Assembly: GCF_006538725.1 (NCBI RefSeq)
Contig: NZ_BJLQ01000007.1
Coordinates: 1 to 64,000, forward strand
Length of the DNA stretch: 64,000 nt
Reading direction: 5' to 3'
From: Cellulomonas gelida
Lineage (GTDB): Bacteria > Actinomycetota > Actinomycetes > Actinomycetales > Cellulomonadaceae
Positions 16,949-28,600 of this stretch are shown here, piece after piece. The position numbers were made by a program, and so were the translations under genes. The stretch's first letter is position 1. Each line of letters begins with the position of its first letter. The notes beneath the pieces were generated by a model. The model saw nothing but the letters and a program-made list of their open reading frames with translations. It ran no database searches and was not told the origin of the DNA.

Positions 16949-19900
16949 TCACCTCTTCACGACGAGTGCCGACGAGGTGACGGTCCTGGTGACGTAGCCC
17001 GTGCGCGAGCCGGTGACCGCGACGGTCACCTTCTTGCCCGCCATCGCGGCGGTGAGGCGCAGCGTCGACGTGGTCGCGACCTTCTTGCCGTCGACGTACC
17101 ACTGGTAGCGCACCGTGCTCGGCTTCGGGCTCCACGTGCCACGCAGGACGCTCAGCGTGCGGCCGACCTTCGCCGTGCCGGCGATGCGCGGCTTCGCGGC
17201 CGTGAACGTGCCCTTCGCGACCGTGCTCGCCGCGGACGTGACGCTCAGGGTCGTGTACCCCGTGCGCGCACCCGTGACCCGGACGGTGAGCTTCTTGCCC
17301 GCGAGCGCAGGCGTGAGGGTCAGCGACGACGACGTCGCCCGCGCCACCTTGCTCCCGTTGGCGTACCACTGGTAGCTCACGGTCGTCGGCGCGGGCTTCC
17401 AGGTCCCGGCGACCGCCGTGACCTTCGCGCCGACCTTGACCGAGCCCGAGATCGTCGGCCTCGGGGCCACGAACGTGCCCTTGGCCACCGGCCCGACCGC
17501 GGCCGAGAGCGCCGAGCCGCTCGCGAGGCCGTCGCCCGAGCCCGTGACCCGCACCGTGATCCGGGCACCGAGCTGCGCGGGGGTGAGCGTGAACGACGTG
17601 CCGGTCGCACCGGCGATCGCCGCGCCGTCCGCCTGCCACTGGTACGCGAGCCGCACCCCGCTGGGGCCCCAGCCACGCGTCGTGACGGTGAGCCGTGAGC
17701 CGACCGCGGGCGTGCCCGTCACGGTGACGGTGCCGACCTCGACCTGGACCGGGTCGGGGACGCAGTCGATCGGCGGGAAGCTGAACGCGTACGTCACCAC
17801 CTGGCTGTCGCCCGTCAGGACGAAGCCCGCGAGCGGACGCGCCAGCACGGTCACGGACTCGCCCGCGGCCACGGCGACCCGGCCGGTGACCTGGTCGCCG
17901 TCGACCGTGTACCGGACGCCCTCGACCACGGGGATCGTGATCGAGCCCTCGGTGAGCGTGCCGTCGACGCACGCCGGCGCGGTGCTGGTCGGGGCGATCG
18001 CGGTCACCTCGACGGGCACGGCCGGGCACTGCGGAGCGGTGAACGTGTGGTCCCACTGGGCCGTCGCGCCCTCGGCGAGCGCATAGCCCTCGGCCGCGTG
18101 CGCGGTCACCGCGACCGTCGCGTCGGCCGGGACCTCGACCGGGCCCGTGACGACCTCGCCGTCCACGCGGTAGACGACGCCCGCGACCGCGGGGACGACG
18201 ACCGTGGCCGGCTGCGGCACGCCCGCGACGCACTCGAGCGCCTCGGTGAAGGTCGGCGCCTGCGGCGTGACCTGCTCGACCTGCGGAGCGGCCGCGGCGA
18301 TGACCTGCCACTCGTTGATCCCGACGGAGCCCTCGCCCTCCTCCTGGCCCCACGACTGGGCGACGACCCGCAGCGCCTTGGTCGTGACCCGCTCGAAGTC
18401 GACGCGGTCGAACCCGTTGCTCGTGCGGCCGTACGCCGCGCCGTCGCGCAGCGTGACCTCACGCCACGTGGTGCCGTCGGCGTCGAGGTACTCCAGGACC
18501 CAGGACGCCGGCGGGATCATGCCCGCGTTGGCGCTGTCGGCGCTGTCGCGGAACCACCACACTCCGACCGAGTCCGTCGTGACGTCGAACTCCCACGTCA
18601 GGCGAGCCACCATCTCCCCGACCTGCGGCCAGGTCCCCCACGCCGCGCCGTACTTCGACGCGACGTTGTCGAACGGCGCGTTGGAGCCGTCGTTGAGGCC
18701 CGCGACGCTGTTCCAGGGCGCCGTGTAGGTGGTCCAGGGCGTCGCGTACGACGCCACGTTGCCCGTGAGCTGCGCGTCGGGGTCGCGCGGGACCATGACC
18801 GTGCCGCTCGCGACGTTGCCCGCGAGGTCACGCGCGCGGAACACCAGCTGGTGCGGCTGACCCGACGGCGGCGCGACCACGGTGCCGTTCGTGACCGTGA
18901 TCCACGCGCCCTCGCCGTCGAACCGGTACTCGAGCGCGTCCACGCCGGACAGCGCGTCGGACGCGGTCAGCGTGACCGTGCGCGTGCTCTCGTCGAGCAC
19001 GCCGGCGACCGTCGGCAGCACCTTGTCGATCTTGACGACCCGCGAGACCGCGTCGGACTCGTTGCCCGCCGCGTCCCGCGCCTTGCCGCTGATCGTCGTG
19101 GTGCCGGAGGTGGAGATCGTGACGTCGACGTGCCGCACGTCCGCGGTGGACTGCCAGTCGGCGTCGCCGACCTTCGTGGAGACCGTCGTGAGGTAGTCCA
19201 CGTCGTCGTCGGCGGCGACCCGCGCGACCACGTTCGAGGAGTACCAGTCGGCCTTGCCGGTGCTGCCCGAGGCCGCGACGGTGACGCGCGGGGGTGCGTC
19301 GTCGGCCGGGGGCGTCACGACCGCGTCCTCGTCGACCGTGACCGTGGCGGTCACGTGGTCGGCGGCGACGCCGAGCGCACGGCCCTCGACCGTGAAGGCG
19401 CCCTCGGTCGCGTACGACGCCGGGTCGATCGCACGCCAGGCGACGGGCGCCCACAGCTGCGTGCCGCCGGTGGTGACCCGCACGGCCGGCGGGAGCTGCG
19501 GGGCGACGCCCGGCTCGGTGACGACCGCGACCGGGGCGACCGCGGTCGGCTCGACCGCATTCACCTCCCACTCCGAGACCGCGACCGAGTGGTAGTACGC
19601 ACCGTTCGCGCGGCCCGCGAACGTCGCGCGCAGCGCGGTCGTGGTGACCGGCGTGAACGTCACCGTGAGCCACGTGTTGTTCGTCGTCGGGTACGTCGCC
19701 GCCTGCACCGGCTGCCACGCGCCGTCGGCGTCGAGGTACTCCAGGGACCAGGAGGCGGGCGGACGGATCCAGTTCGAGTCCTGGTGGAACTGGATGCCGA
19801 CCGATCCGACGTGCACGGGCGCCTGCCACTGGTACGACAGCCAGTCCTTCTCGGTCGTGCTCGTCGTGCCGCGGTACGTGCCCCACTGGTCCGGCGGCAG

Positions 19901-21085
19901 CAGCGCGGTGGTGGCGCGGAAGCCGTCGTTGACGGCCGTCGTGCGCATCGGGGGCTGCTCCGTGAAGGAGGCGGTCACCTTCGCGTCCAGCGCCACGTTG
20001 GGCGTGAGCCGGAACCGCGGGTCGTCGGCCCGCGTCTGCGTGACCGGGAGCATCCGGTCGCCGTCCCACGTGATCTCGTCGATCGCGACCGAGCGGCGGA
20101 AGTGCCCACCGCCCACGGCGTCCTTCGTGTGGTAGGTCAGGTACCAGGAGCCGTCGAACTCGATCACCGACGGGTGGACGGTCGTCGCGGACGTTCCGGA
20201 CAGGATGATGCCCTGGTAGGTCCACGGGCCCATGGCCGAGGGCGCCGTCGCGTACGCGATGCACGCCTGGTAGTTGGACGGGGTGCAGGACGAGCCGCCC
20301 TGCTTCCAGTCGTAGACCATGTAGTAGGTGCCGGCCCGCTCGAACACCCACGGCGCCTCGTAGAACGAGGTCAGGCCCGAGATCGTCGAGATCGCGCCCT
20401 CACGCTCGACCATGTTGGCCTTGAGCTTGGTCACGCGCGCGACGTTCCAGGAGCCCCAGTACAGGTACACCGTGCCGTCGACGTCGGTGAACACGTGCGG
20501 GTCGATGACCTCCTGGCCGCTGGTCGACGAGCCGAACACGTCGGCCCACGTCACGAGCGGGGCGCCGATGGCGTCCGTCCACGGGCCCACGGGCGTGTCC
20601 GAGACCGCGACCCCGATCGCCATGCGGTTGGCGACGGTGGTGTTCTTCCACTGGACGGGCGCGTACCAGTAGTAGCGGCCGTCCGCGCCGATGGTCGTGT
20701 GCCCGGCGTAGGCGTTGTTGCCCGTGGCCCAGGAGAAGACGTCACCGGGGTCCATCGCGTGCTCGTAGACGTCCCACTGCCCCGACGCGACGTCGTCGGT
20801 CGCGAGGATCTCGTAGTCGTTCATCACGAACGTGCCGACCTGGGGGCCGGCCTCGTCGTGGCCGGTGTAGACGTACAGCCGCCCGTCGGCGCCGACGAGC
20901 GGTGCCGCGTCGGCCGTGTAGAGCGAGCCGTCGGCGATGATCGGGTTGCCGGCCGACGTGATCGTGCGGGTCGGTTCCGGGAGGTCGGCCGCGAGAGCCG
21001 GGGCTGCGGTCAGCGCACCCGTCGCGGCGAGCGCGAGGGTCGTGACCGCGGCGGCCGCGGCGCGGCGCCAGGTCTGCTGTGACAT
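16949..21085 (-). CDS. Secreted GH43 glycosidase (arabinofuranosidase/xylosidase type) with discoidin-like and Ig repeats
   Basis: The 1378-residue exported protein has a signal peptide with AXA cleavage near residue 33. The GH43 five-bladed propeller spans about 40-365. The three expected acids can be placed: Asp59 (general base, YTADAAP), Asp195 (EVIDPHVF) and Glu243 (general acid, FYEAPWVF). A C-rich loop (SSCTPSNYQACIAYA) follows. Beyond it come a discoidin-like domain at 370-510, a Big_4-like domain at 520-590, Ig-like modules to 770, a second discoidin-like domain at 780-925, two CVxG-type modules to 1100, and three tandem Y-Q-W repeats from about 1105 to the end. It probably trims arabinose-bearing polysaccharide outside the cell. 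The exact GH43 subfamily cannot be fixed by eye. Confidence 0.87.
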   Translation of the reverse strand: MSQQTWRRAAAAAVTTLALAATGALTAAPALAADLPEPTRTITSAGNPIIADGSLYTADAAPLVGADGRLYVYTGHDEAGPQVGTFVMNDYEILATDDVASGQWDVYEHAMDPGDVFSWATGNNAYAGHTTIGADGRYYWYAPVQWKNTTVANRMAIGVAVSDTPVGPWTDAIGAPLVTWADVFGSSTSGQEVIDPHVFTDVDGTVYLYWGSWNVARVTKLKANMVEREGAISTISGLTSFYEAPWVFERAGTYYMVYDWKQGGSSCTPSNYQACIAYATAPSAMGPWTYQGIILSGTSATTVHPSVIEFDGSWYLTYHTKDAVGGGHFRRSVAIDEITWDGDRMLPVTQTRADDPRFRLTPNVALDAKVTASFTEQPPMRTTAVNDGFRATTALLPPDQWGTYRGTTSTTEKDWLSYQWQAPVHVGSVGIQFHQDSNWIRPPASWSLEYLDADGAWQPVQAATYPTTNNTWLTVTFTPVTTTALRATFAGRANGAYYHSVAVSEWEVNAVEPTAVAPVAVVTEPGVAPQLPPAVRVTTGGTQLWAPVAWRAIDPASYATEGAFTVEGRALGVAADHVTATVTVDEDAVVTPPADDAPPRVTVAASGSTGKADWYSSNVVARVAADDDVDYLTTVSTKVGDADWQSTADVRHVDVTISTSGTTTISGKARDAAGNESDAVSRVVKIDKVLPTVAGVLDESTRTVTLTASDALSGVDALEYRFDGEGAWITVTNGTVVAPPSGQPHQLVFRARDLAGNVASGTVMVPRDPDAQLTGNVASYATPWTTYTAPWNSVAGLNDGSNAPFDNVASKYGAAWGTWPQVGEMVARLTWEFDVTTDSVGVWWFRDSADSANAGMIPPASWVLEYLDADGTTWREVTLRDGAAYGRTSNGFDRVDFERVTTKALRVVAQSWGQEEGEGSVGINEWQVIAAAAPQVEQVTPQAPTFTEALECVAGVPQPATVVVPAVAGVVYRVDGEVVTGPVEVPADATVAVTAHAAEGYALAEGATAQWDHTFTAPQCPAVPVEVTAIAPTSTAPACVDGTLTEGSITIPVVEGVRYTVDGDQVTGRVAVAAGESVTVLARPLAGFVLTGDSQVVTYAFSFPPIDCVPDPVQVEVGTVTVTGTPAVGSRLTVTTRGWGPSGVRLAYQWQADGAAIAGATGTSFTLTPAQLGARITVRVTGSGDGLASGSALSAAVGPVAKGTFVAPRPTISGSVKVGAKVTAVAGTWKPAPTTVSYQWYANGSKVARATSSSLTLTPALAGKKLTVRVTGARTGYTTLSVTSAASTVAKGTFTAAKPRIAGTAKVGRTLSVLRGTWSPKPSTVRYQWYVDGKKVATTSTLRLTAAMAGKKVTVAVTGSRTGYVTRTVTSSALVVKR

Positions 21086-21262
21086 CGACGAACCACCTTG
21101 TCCTTCGATCGGGAGCCGTCGCCGGGGCGACGCAGGGGTGCGGCCGACGCCCGTGCGGGGGCGCCGGCCGCGCAGGGGTCGACGATCGGCGCGGTCAGCG
21201 CCGGCAGTCGACCGCAGGATCAGCGCGCGATCCGAGCCCCGAGGGCCGAAAACGTTGACAGT

Positions 21263-21276
21263 CCGTTGCGAAACGG
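21263..21276. promoter_or_regulatory. Palindromic candidate operator upstream of the GH43 gene
   Basis: CCGTTGCGAAACGG reads as CCGTT/AACGG arms around a 4-bp CG-containing centre, the usual shape of a LacI-family site. It lies downstream of the candidate promoter at 21357-21386 and next to the second lacI gene, which may bind it. Confidence 0.35.
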
Positions 21277-21356
21277 CGTGCGTCGACGAGCCGCCGACGC
21301 GGCGGAGCGGATGCCCACGATGTCACCTCTCGACAGTGAGATAGCGCGTGGACAGC

Positions 21357-21386
21357 ACCCTAGGAGATCCGGCTCATCGTCAGCAA
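21357..21386 (-). promoter_or_regulatory. Candidate promoter of the GH43 gene at 16949-21085
   Basis: On the minus strand, TTGCTG (-35, 21381-21386) and TAGGGT (-10, 21357-21362) are 18 bp apart, the same spacing and -10 as the importer promoter at 15697-15726. Confidence 0.45.
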
Positions 21387-21420
21387 GCCTTTTCGGGCTT
21401 TTCGGTTCAGGAGGGGCGGC

Positions 21421-22443
21421 TCACACGCCCGAGCTGCGCCGCACGACGATCTCGGGCGGCACGAGCCGGGGCGCCTCGCGTCCCGTGACGCCGCCCAGCG
21501 CCTGCCGCAGCACCTCGATGGCGAGCGCGCCCAGGCGCGCGAAGTCCTGCCGCACGGTCGTCAGCGGCGGCAGGTAGTGCGCCGAGCCGACCTCGTCGTC
21601 GAAGCCCACGATCGCGACGTCCTGACCCACACGGATCCCCGCGTCCCAGAACGCGTGCTCGAGCCCGAGGGCGAGCTGGTCGTTCGCCGCGAAGATCGCC
21701 TTCGGCAGGACGCCCGCCGCGAGCGAGCGGCCGACCTCGTACCCGCTGTCCGCCGACCAGCCGGCGACGACGGGCTTCGGCACCGAGACGCCCGCCGCCT
21801 CGCACTCCTCACGCCAGCCCGCGAGCCGGTCCTGCGCGTCGAACCAGTCCTGCGGGCCGGCGACGTGCAGCACCTGGGTGTGGCCCCGCGCGAGCAGGTG
21901 CCGCGTCGCCAGGCGCGCGCCGAGGCGCTGGTCGACGCCGACCGACAGCACGCCCTCACGCTCGCGCAGCTCCAGCGCCGACGAGATGAGCACCACGGGC
22001 ACCGGCACGTCGAGCCCGGACACCGCGGAGGCGACCTCGCGAGTCGGGGCGATGACGACGAGCGCGTCGACGCCGTGGTCCAGGAAGTGCTCGACGGCCG
22101 CGCGCATCGAGTCCGCGGTGAACCGGCGCATGGTCGCGACCGACACGTACCAGCCCGCCTCGCGTGCCGCCTCCTCGAACGCGACGAGCGTGCTCGTCGG
22201 CCCGTACAGCGCGGAGGCCGGCGTCACGACGCCGAGCGTGTCCGACCGGCGCGTGACGAGCGCCCGCGCGGCGCTGTTGCGCCGGTAGCCGAGCCTCGCG
22301 ATCGCGTCCTGGACACGCATGCGCGTCTCCGGCCGCACGCTGGGGTGCCCGTTGAGCACTCGCGAGACGGTCTGGTGCGACACCCCTGCGGCCAGCGCCA
22401 CGTCGCTCATGGCGGGCGGCCGCGCCCCCGTGTCAGTCGACAC
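21421..22443 (-). CDS. LacI-family transcriptional regulator
   Basis: The 340-residue repressor has its helix-turn-helix at about 12-32 (MSDVALAAGVSHQTVSRVLN), a hinge segment with RRNSAARALVTRR, and the sensor-domain landmarks GVVTPASALYGP, FAANDQLALGLEHAF and VAIVGFDDEVGSAHYLPP. The GTG at 22443 has GGGAG upstream; an internal ATG at residue 12 would start right at the helix-turn-helix and seems too short. It is flanked by two large secreted glycosidase genes on the same strand. It may control those, or it may be the protein that binds the GTGAGCGYTMAC sites of the arabinose regulon; sequence alone does not decide. Confidence 0.88.
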   Translation of the reverse strand: MSTDTGARPPAMSDVALAAGVSHQTVSRVLNGHPSVRPETRMRVQDAIARLGYRRNSAARALVTRRSDTLGVVTPASALYGPTSTLVAFEEAAREAGWYVSVATMRRFTADSMRAAVEHFLDHGVDALVVIAPTREVASAVSGLDVPVPVVLISSALELREREGVLSVGVDQRLGARLATRHLLARGHTQVLHVAGPQDWFDAQDRLAGWREECEAAGVSVPKPVVAGWSADSGYEVGRSLAAGVLPKAIFAANDQLALGLEHAFWDAGIRVGQDVAIVGFDDEVGSAHYLPPLTTVRQDFARLGALAIEVLRQALGGVTGREAPRLVPPEIVVRRSSGV

Positions 22444-22564
22444 CCTTGCTCCCTAGGTGCGACGCGTACGCCGCGATCCACCGGTGCCCGACGGCACCGT
22501 GTTCTTCTCCCTACGTACCGTACGGCTCCAGGGCTGCCCGCGGGGCGCCAACACCGGGGTGAAG

Positions 22565-22606
22565 GACGTGGGTGGGACGGACCTCGCGGCCCGTCCCACC
22601 CACGTC
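22565..22606 (-). terminator. Terminator of the 2214-residue secreted protein gene
   Basis: A perfect 16-bp stem (22565-22580 with 22591-22606, starting GACGTGGGTGGG) and a 10-nt loop lie 18 bp beyond the stop codon at 22624. Confidence 0.8.
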
Positions 22607-22623
22607 TCACCGGTGCACCAGGG

Positions 22624-25600
22624 TCACTTCACGACGAGCGTCGTCGACGCTGCCTTCGCGGAGCTCACCATGGCGTCACCGCCGTACGAGACGGCCACCT
22701 TGTACGTGCCCTTGCCGAGCTTGGGCAGCGTCACGACGACCCGGCCCTTGTCGGAGGCCTTGAGCGTCCGGGTGACCTTCTTGCCGTTCACCGTGACGGT
22801 CACCGTGCCGGTCGGCCCGGTGATGCCCGCCGCGCTGACCTGCACCGAGACCTTGCCCTTGACGGAGGCAGAGATGGTCTTCTGGACCAGCGTCGCCTTC
22901 ACCATCGGCGTGACCTTGGTGACCGTGAGGGTTCCGGCGGAGACCGTGCGACCCGCGACCAGCGCGTCGCCCGCGTACACCACCGAGACCGCGTGCTTGC
23001 CGGCGGGCAGCTTCGGCAACGTGACCGTCACCTTGCCCTTGTCGGCCGCCTTGAGCGTGACGGACACCGACTTGCTGCCGGCCTTGACCGTCACCTTGCC
23101 GGTCGGGCCGGTGACACCGGCCGCCGTCACCGTGACGGCGACCTTGCCGCTCTGGCCCGTGGTGACCTTGGTCGCCGCGAGCTTGCCCACCACGCCCGGA
23201 GTCGCCTTGGTGACCGTGAGCGTGCCCGCGTCGGCCGTGGCCTGCGCGATCTGGCTCGTGCCGTGGTAGACGACCGAGACGGCGTGCGTGCCCGCCGCGG
23301 GAGCCGGGAGCTGGATGCTCGCCGTGCCCGCCACGACCGTGCCCGTCGCGCTGCGGTTGCCCGCCACGACCGTCACGGTGCCACCCGCGGAGCTGATGCC
23401 CGCGGCCTCGACCGTCACGTCGACCGTCACCGTTCCGGTCGTCGGCACCGAGGCAGCCCGCAGCTGAGCGGACAGCACCGGCGCGACCTTGGCGACCTCG
23501 ACGGCCTCCGACGTCTTCGACGTCGTGAACTCCGCCGCCGCCACGTCGACCCGCACGCTCAGGCTCGAGCCTGCGTCGTCGGCCGTGACGGTGTAGGTCG
23601 CACCGGTGGCACCCTCGATCTGACGCCCGTCACGCAGCCACTGGAACGTGGTCGGCCAGTCGGGCAGCGTGATCGCAGTCAGGGTCTCACCGACGGCAGG
23701 CGTGCCGCTGATCGCAGCCAGCAGGGCCTGGGCGTCGAAGACCTCGACCGTGACGGTGTTGCTCGTGAGCGTCCGGACGACGTCCCGCTCGTCGGTCCAC
23801 GTGTACGTCGCGGTGAGCGCGTACCGGTACCGGCTGAAGGTCGACGTGCCGTTCTCCCAGACCGTCGTGATGTCGGTCGTCATGACCGCGTCCGACGTGA
23901 GGTCGCCGACGGAGGTGCCGTCGTGGGCGAAGCCCTCGACGCGCGCCCCGATCGGGTCACCCTTGGCGATCGCGGACTTGTCGGCCGTGAGCACCAGACG
24001 GGCGAGGTCGTTCGCGGCCTCGATCGTCACCTGGGTCGAGCCCGTGGCGCCGACGTTGCCGAACCGGTCGAGCGACCGGAACTCGACGACGGACGTGCCG
24101 GCCTCGTCGAGGACGATGCCCTCGGCGGGAGCGTTGCGCCACGCGAGCTCCGGAGCGATCCGGTACTGCGAGTGCGACACGCCCACGCCCTCGTCGGTCG
24201 CGGTGAGGACCACCGTGACCGGCTCGAGCACGGTGCCCCGGCCGTCGGCCGGTGTCGTCGTCGCCGTCGTCGTCGGGCCGACCACGTCGACACCGCCGAC
24301 GAAGGTCTCCTGCGACCCGGCCACGACCGCGCCCTCCCACAGGGCCCGGTAGACCAGCGTGTGCCGGCCCTCGTCGATGGCGACGGGCCACGTGTACGTG
24401 GTCCACTGCCCACCGTCGAGCCGGTACTGGACGGTCGCGTCAGCGGCCGTCGTGAGCGTGACCTCGAACGGCTCGTCGTTCCAGCCGTCCAGCAGGCTCA
24501 CACCCGCCGGCAGCGTGGCCTCGACCCGAGGCGGGGTGACGACCGTGACGGTCGCCGAGCCCGACTTCGAGGTGTCGAACACGCTCGTGGCGGTCACCGT
24601 CAGCGGGGCGGCAGCCTCGTCGGCGGCGATCGTGAGCAGACCGGTCTCGCTCACCGTGGTGCCGGCGGACTGGGCGCCCGCCACGGTCCAGGTGACCTCG
24701 GCGCTCGCCTCGGAGACCGTCGTGACGTCAGCCTCGAGCTGGACCGTGGTGCCGGCCAGCGCTCGCGTGGACGCCGGGACGACCGCGACGGACTCGACCG
24801 ACGGCGGTGCCTTGACCGTGAGGGTCAGGGTCGTCGCCACGGTGCCCGCAGAGCTGACGTAGTCCGGCAGCACCAGGTCACCGCGGATCTCGTGGACACC
24901 GGGGGTGTTCACGATCTCCTCGTCGAAGTCCCAGTCCACGCCGATCGCCTGGTTGTCACGCGAGCCGTCGTTGTACGACACCGCGACGCGGGTGGGCAGC
25001 ACCGGCTGCTCGCCCTGCCAGACGGTCTGCGCGAACTGCTCGGCACCCTGGATCGAGATGCCGCCGGTCGAGTTCTCGGGACGCACGTAGATGCGCGCCT
25101 CCGCGATCAGCCCGTACGCCGAGTTCGTCCCGTAGACGACGAACGGCTCGACGTTGGTCTCGGCGACCATGTCCGGCGTGATCTCCTGCCACGCGAACGG
25201 GAGCACGTCCCGCTCGCCGGCCGAGTACACGACGTCCAGCTCGGCCGGGAGCTCCGGCACGGTCCCGGTCGGCGTACGCATGATGACCGGGGACGCCACG
25301 GTGTCGACCGTGTCGCCGTTCGCGCGCCAGCGGACGATGCCCGTGCCACCCGCGGAACCCTGCAGACCGAAGATCCGGACGCGCAGCGCCGTGGCCTTGA
25401 CCGCCTCGAAGTCGAGGTGGTTGTAGCGGTTGCGGACGAGCGAGGCGGCGTACGTCGAGCCGTTCGTCAGCGTGACCGGCTGCCACGTGGTGCCGTCGGT
25501 CGTGTACTCGAGCGCCCACGTGTCGGCACGCGGCATGCGCGTGCCGCCGTTGTCGTCGTACCAGTAGATGTCGGTCGACGTCAGGAGCACCGGCGAGGGC

Positions 25601-28600
25601 CACGTGTACGTGATCGCCGCCGCGGCGGCCACGGAGAGGCCGCTGTTCGGCAGACCCCACGTGCCCCACCCCTGGTTGGTGCCCGGGTTGGAGCTCGTCG
25701 GGGTCGTCGGGAGGTTGACCTTCGTGTGGTCCTCCCACGACGCGGTGCCCGTGGTCGTGATGGTCGCGATGGAGCCGAACTCGGCGACCATCTCCTTGGT
25801 CGCGAGCGTCACGGTGACGTCGCGCGTCGTCGTGAGCTCACCGTCGTGCGCGGTGAAGCGGAACACGTACTCGCCCGCCACCGTGCCCGTCACGAGCGTG
25901 CTCAGCGCGCGGTCGTTCGCGAAGATGACCGCCGCACCCTCGGGCTTGGACACCGTGGTCCAGCCGTAGGTGAGCTCGCCCTCGTCCGGGATGCCGTCGT
26001 CCGTGACGGTCGCCACGAGGGTGGTCGACAGGTTGCCGTCCTTGCTCGTGTCGCGCGTCGCGGTGACCGTCGGTGCGTCGTTGACGACCTCGGGGACGTC
26101 GCGGCCGGAGTCGAAGACCTGGATCTCCGAGATGGCCGTGGCGAAGCCCGGGCTGTTGGTGAACGTGACACGGAGCTTGTCGGCCGTGACCGTCTCGAAC
26201 AGCGCCTCGTTGAACTTCGGGCCGGTGATCTTCGGCGCCTTGAACGTGTCTGGGACGACCGTCCAGCCGCCCTCGCCGTCCGGCACCTGGATCTGGTACT
26301 TCGCCGGCTCCTTGTAGCCGCCGGCCTGCCGGTCGCTGACGAACCAGACCTTGACGTTGTCGAACGACTTCGCCGCACCCAGGTCGAGCTCGACGTAGCC
26401 GCTGGTGTCGCCCGTGCCGTGGTTGCCCCAGTAGGGCTCGTTGACCGTCTCGCCGTCGTTCACGGCGGCCAGCGACACGGGACGCTCGGTGGTCGCGATG
26501 GCCCCCGGCGTGTAGTTCATCGACGAGGTGCTCCAGCCCGGCGTGTGGAAGTTGCGCCACGGCGTCGAGCGGGGTCCGTCCTGCGTCGCGGACGACGACA
26601 GGGTCGCGGTGGCGGCCAGGTTGGTGGCCGACTCCTCGAGGTCGATGCCCGCGGTCTTGAGGTAGCTGACGACGCGGTCGTCGTCGATCGCGGTGTCCAC
26701 GGCCGTCGGCACGTCGGCGCCCGCCGCGGCGACGAACGTCACCTCGACGTCGTCGATCGCGTCGACCGTGTTCGCCTCGGGGTCGTAGACGAAGTGGCCC
26801 AGGGCGTCCGTGGCGGCCTTGCGCTCACCGTCGATGAACAGGCTGTAGCCCGCACCGAGGCCGTAGTGGCTGCCGTCCTCGTCCCAGACGATCGTGACGT
26901 CCTTGCCGTGGTACCGCAGGTTGTTGACCATGAAGTGGTCGTACCCGAGGTCGATCGGCCAGAGCTCCACCTTGTCGTCGGACCGGGGCTGGATGCCGCC
27001 CATGTCCTCGACGTAGATGTAGTTCATGTTGCCGAGCATGATGTGGTTCGGGTTGTTGCGGTTGTACGTCTTCGTCGTCGGGTTCCAGTTCGAGTAGTAC
27101 TCGGCCTGGTTCGGGACGCGCAGGTCCGCGTTCGGGTACGTGCTCCACGCCATCCAGTCGAGCAGGCGTGCGGCGTACTCGGGCGTGACGTACTTGTGGT
27201 CGGGGTCGTAGTGCCGCAGCGCGGAACGCACGCCACGGAACTGGACCGTGAAGTTGATGTTCGAGAAGTTGTTCGACCCACCGATCGCGTAGGCCGCCCG
27301 GTCGTACTGGTTGGCCGTGTAGAACGGGAAGATCGGGAAGTTGTCCCCGTAGTTGAGGAAGCGGAAGCCGTCGACGTACTGGTCGGCGTCCTCGAACGGG
27401 ATCAGGTTCTCGGCGTAGACGTCGTAGAGGTTCGACTCCTTCGCCGGGATCAGGTCGCGCGCCTCGACGGGCAGCGGGTTCGCCTTGCCGTTCGACGACG
27501 CGCCCGAGACCGCACCGTGGGACGTGCCGGCGAGGAACATGCGCATGTCCTCGCTCCACAGGCGGTCGAGGATCGCGTCGCGGATGTCGTCGGCCTTGTC
27601 GCCCATCTCCGTCACGACCGACGCGTCGGCGCCGGCGATCTCGTAGAGCTCCTTGGCCGCGTTGAAGTCGCCCCAGACGTACGCCGACTCGGGGCGCTCG
27701 ATGGTGCGCGCACCCGGCGCCGTGGCGTTCGCCTTCGGGAAGCCGAAGCTGATCGCGTCGGAGTCGTTGCCCGGCATGTAGTTGGTGTCGTAGGCGATGA
27801 GGTTGTCGTCGTTGCCGTCGTAGTGCTCGAGCTGGCCGATGCCGTCGTTCTTGAAGTAGCTCGCGAAGCGCTCGGCGATCTCGGCGCCACCACCGTGGAC
27901 CTTGTAGGCCTCCAGGCCGGCGGTGCCGGTGTACTGCGAGTAGTGGTTGTTCCAGCTCGTGTGCCCGGGGCTGTCCAGGAACGCCGACGAGCCCGAGAGC
28001 TCACCCATGTTGAGGATCTGCCCGTACGCCAGGTACGGCGTGCGGATCCACTTGGTGTCCTGCAGGTGCATGGGCTGCGTGAGGACGACCGAGTTCTGGT
28101 AGAGGTTCACCCCCTCGATCGTCGTCGGGTACTGGTAGACGTAGCCCGACGAGTTGGTGTCGAGGGTGTTGTAGCGCTCGCCCCACCAGCGGTAGACGAT
28201 CGCCTTCTCGACGGCCGGCGACGGCACGTCGATGTAGGGGATGTCCTGCGCCCACCGGCGGTGGAACTCGGTGACACCGGTGGAGAACGCCTCGTCGGCG
28301 CCCATCGCGGCGTACTCGTAGAAGCTGGCCTTCGACTCGGGCAGGTCGTCCGAGTAGAGGACGCCGACGACCGAGAGCTCGAGGTCGCCGCCGGCCGGGA
28401 CCGTGACCTCACGCTCGAGGCTCGTGCCGTTGGGCGTGAAGCCGCCGGCCTTGAGGCCGACCGTGATCTTGCTCCACGCGGTGTCGACCAGGCCGTTGTT
28501 CGAGCCGGACGTGAGGTTGCGCGTGCCGACGAGCTCGTCGTCCGCGTCGGTGGTACCCGTCGCGATCGGCGAGGCGGCACGGACCGTGAAGGTCACGTCC

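Larger units (their letters stand above)
21086..21420. other. Intergenic region between lacI (21421) and the GH43 gene
   Basis: The 335-bp gap holds a minus-strand promoter candidate (21357-21386), a palindromic candidate operator (21263-21276) and a small hairpin near 21387-21402 (AAGCC/GGCTT) just past the lacI stop. No gene or known RNA is evident. Confidence 0.5.
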
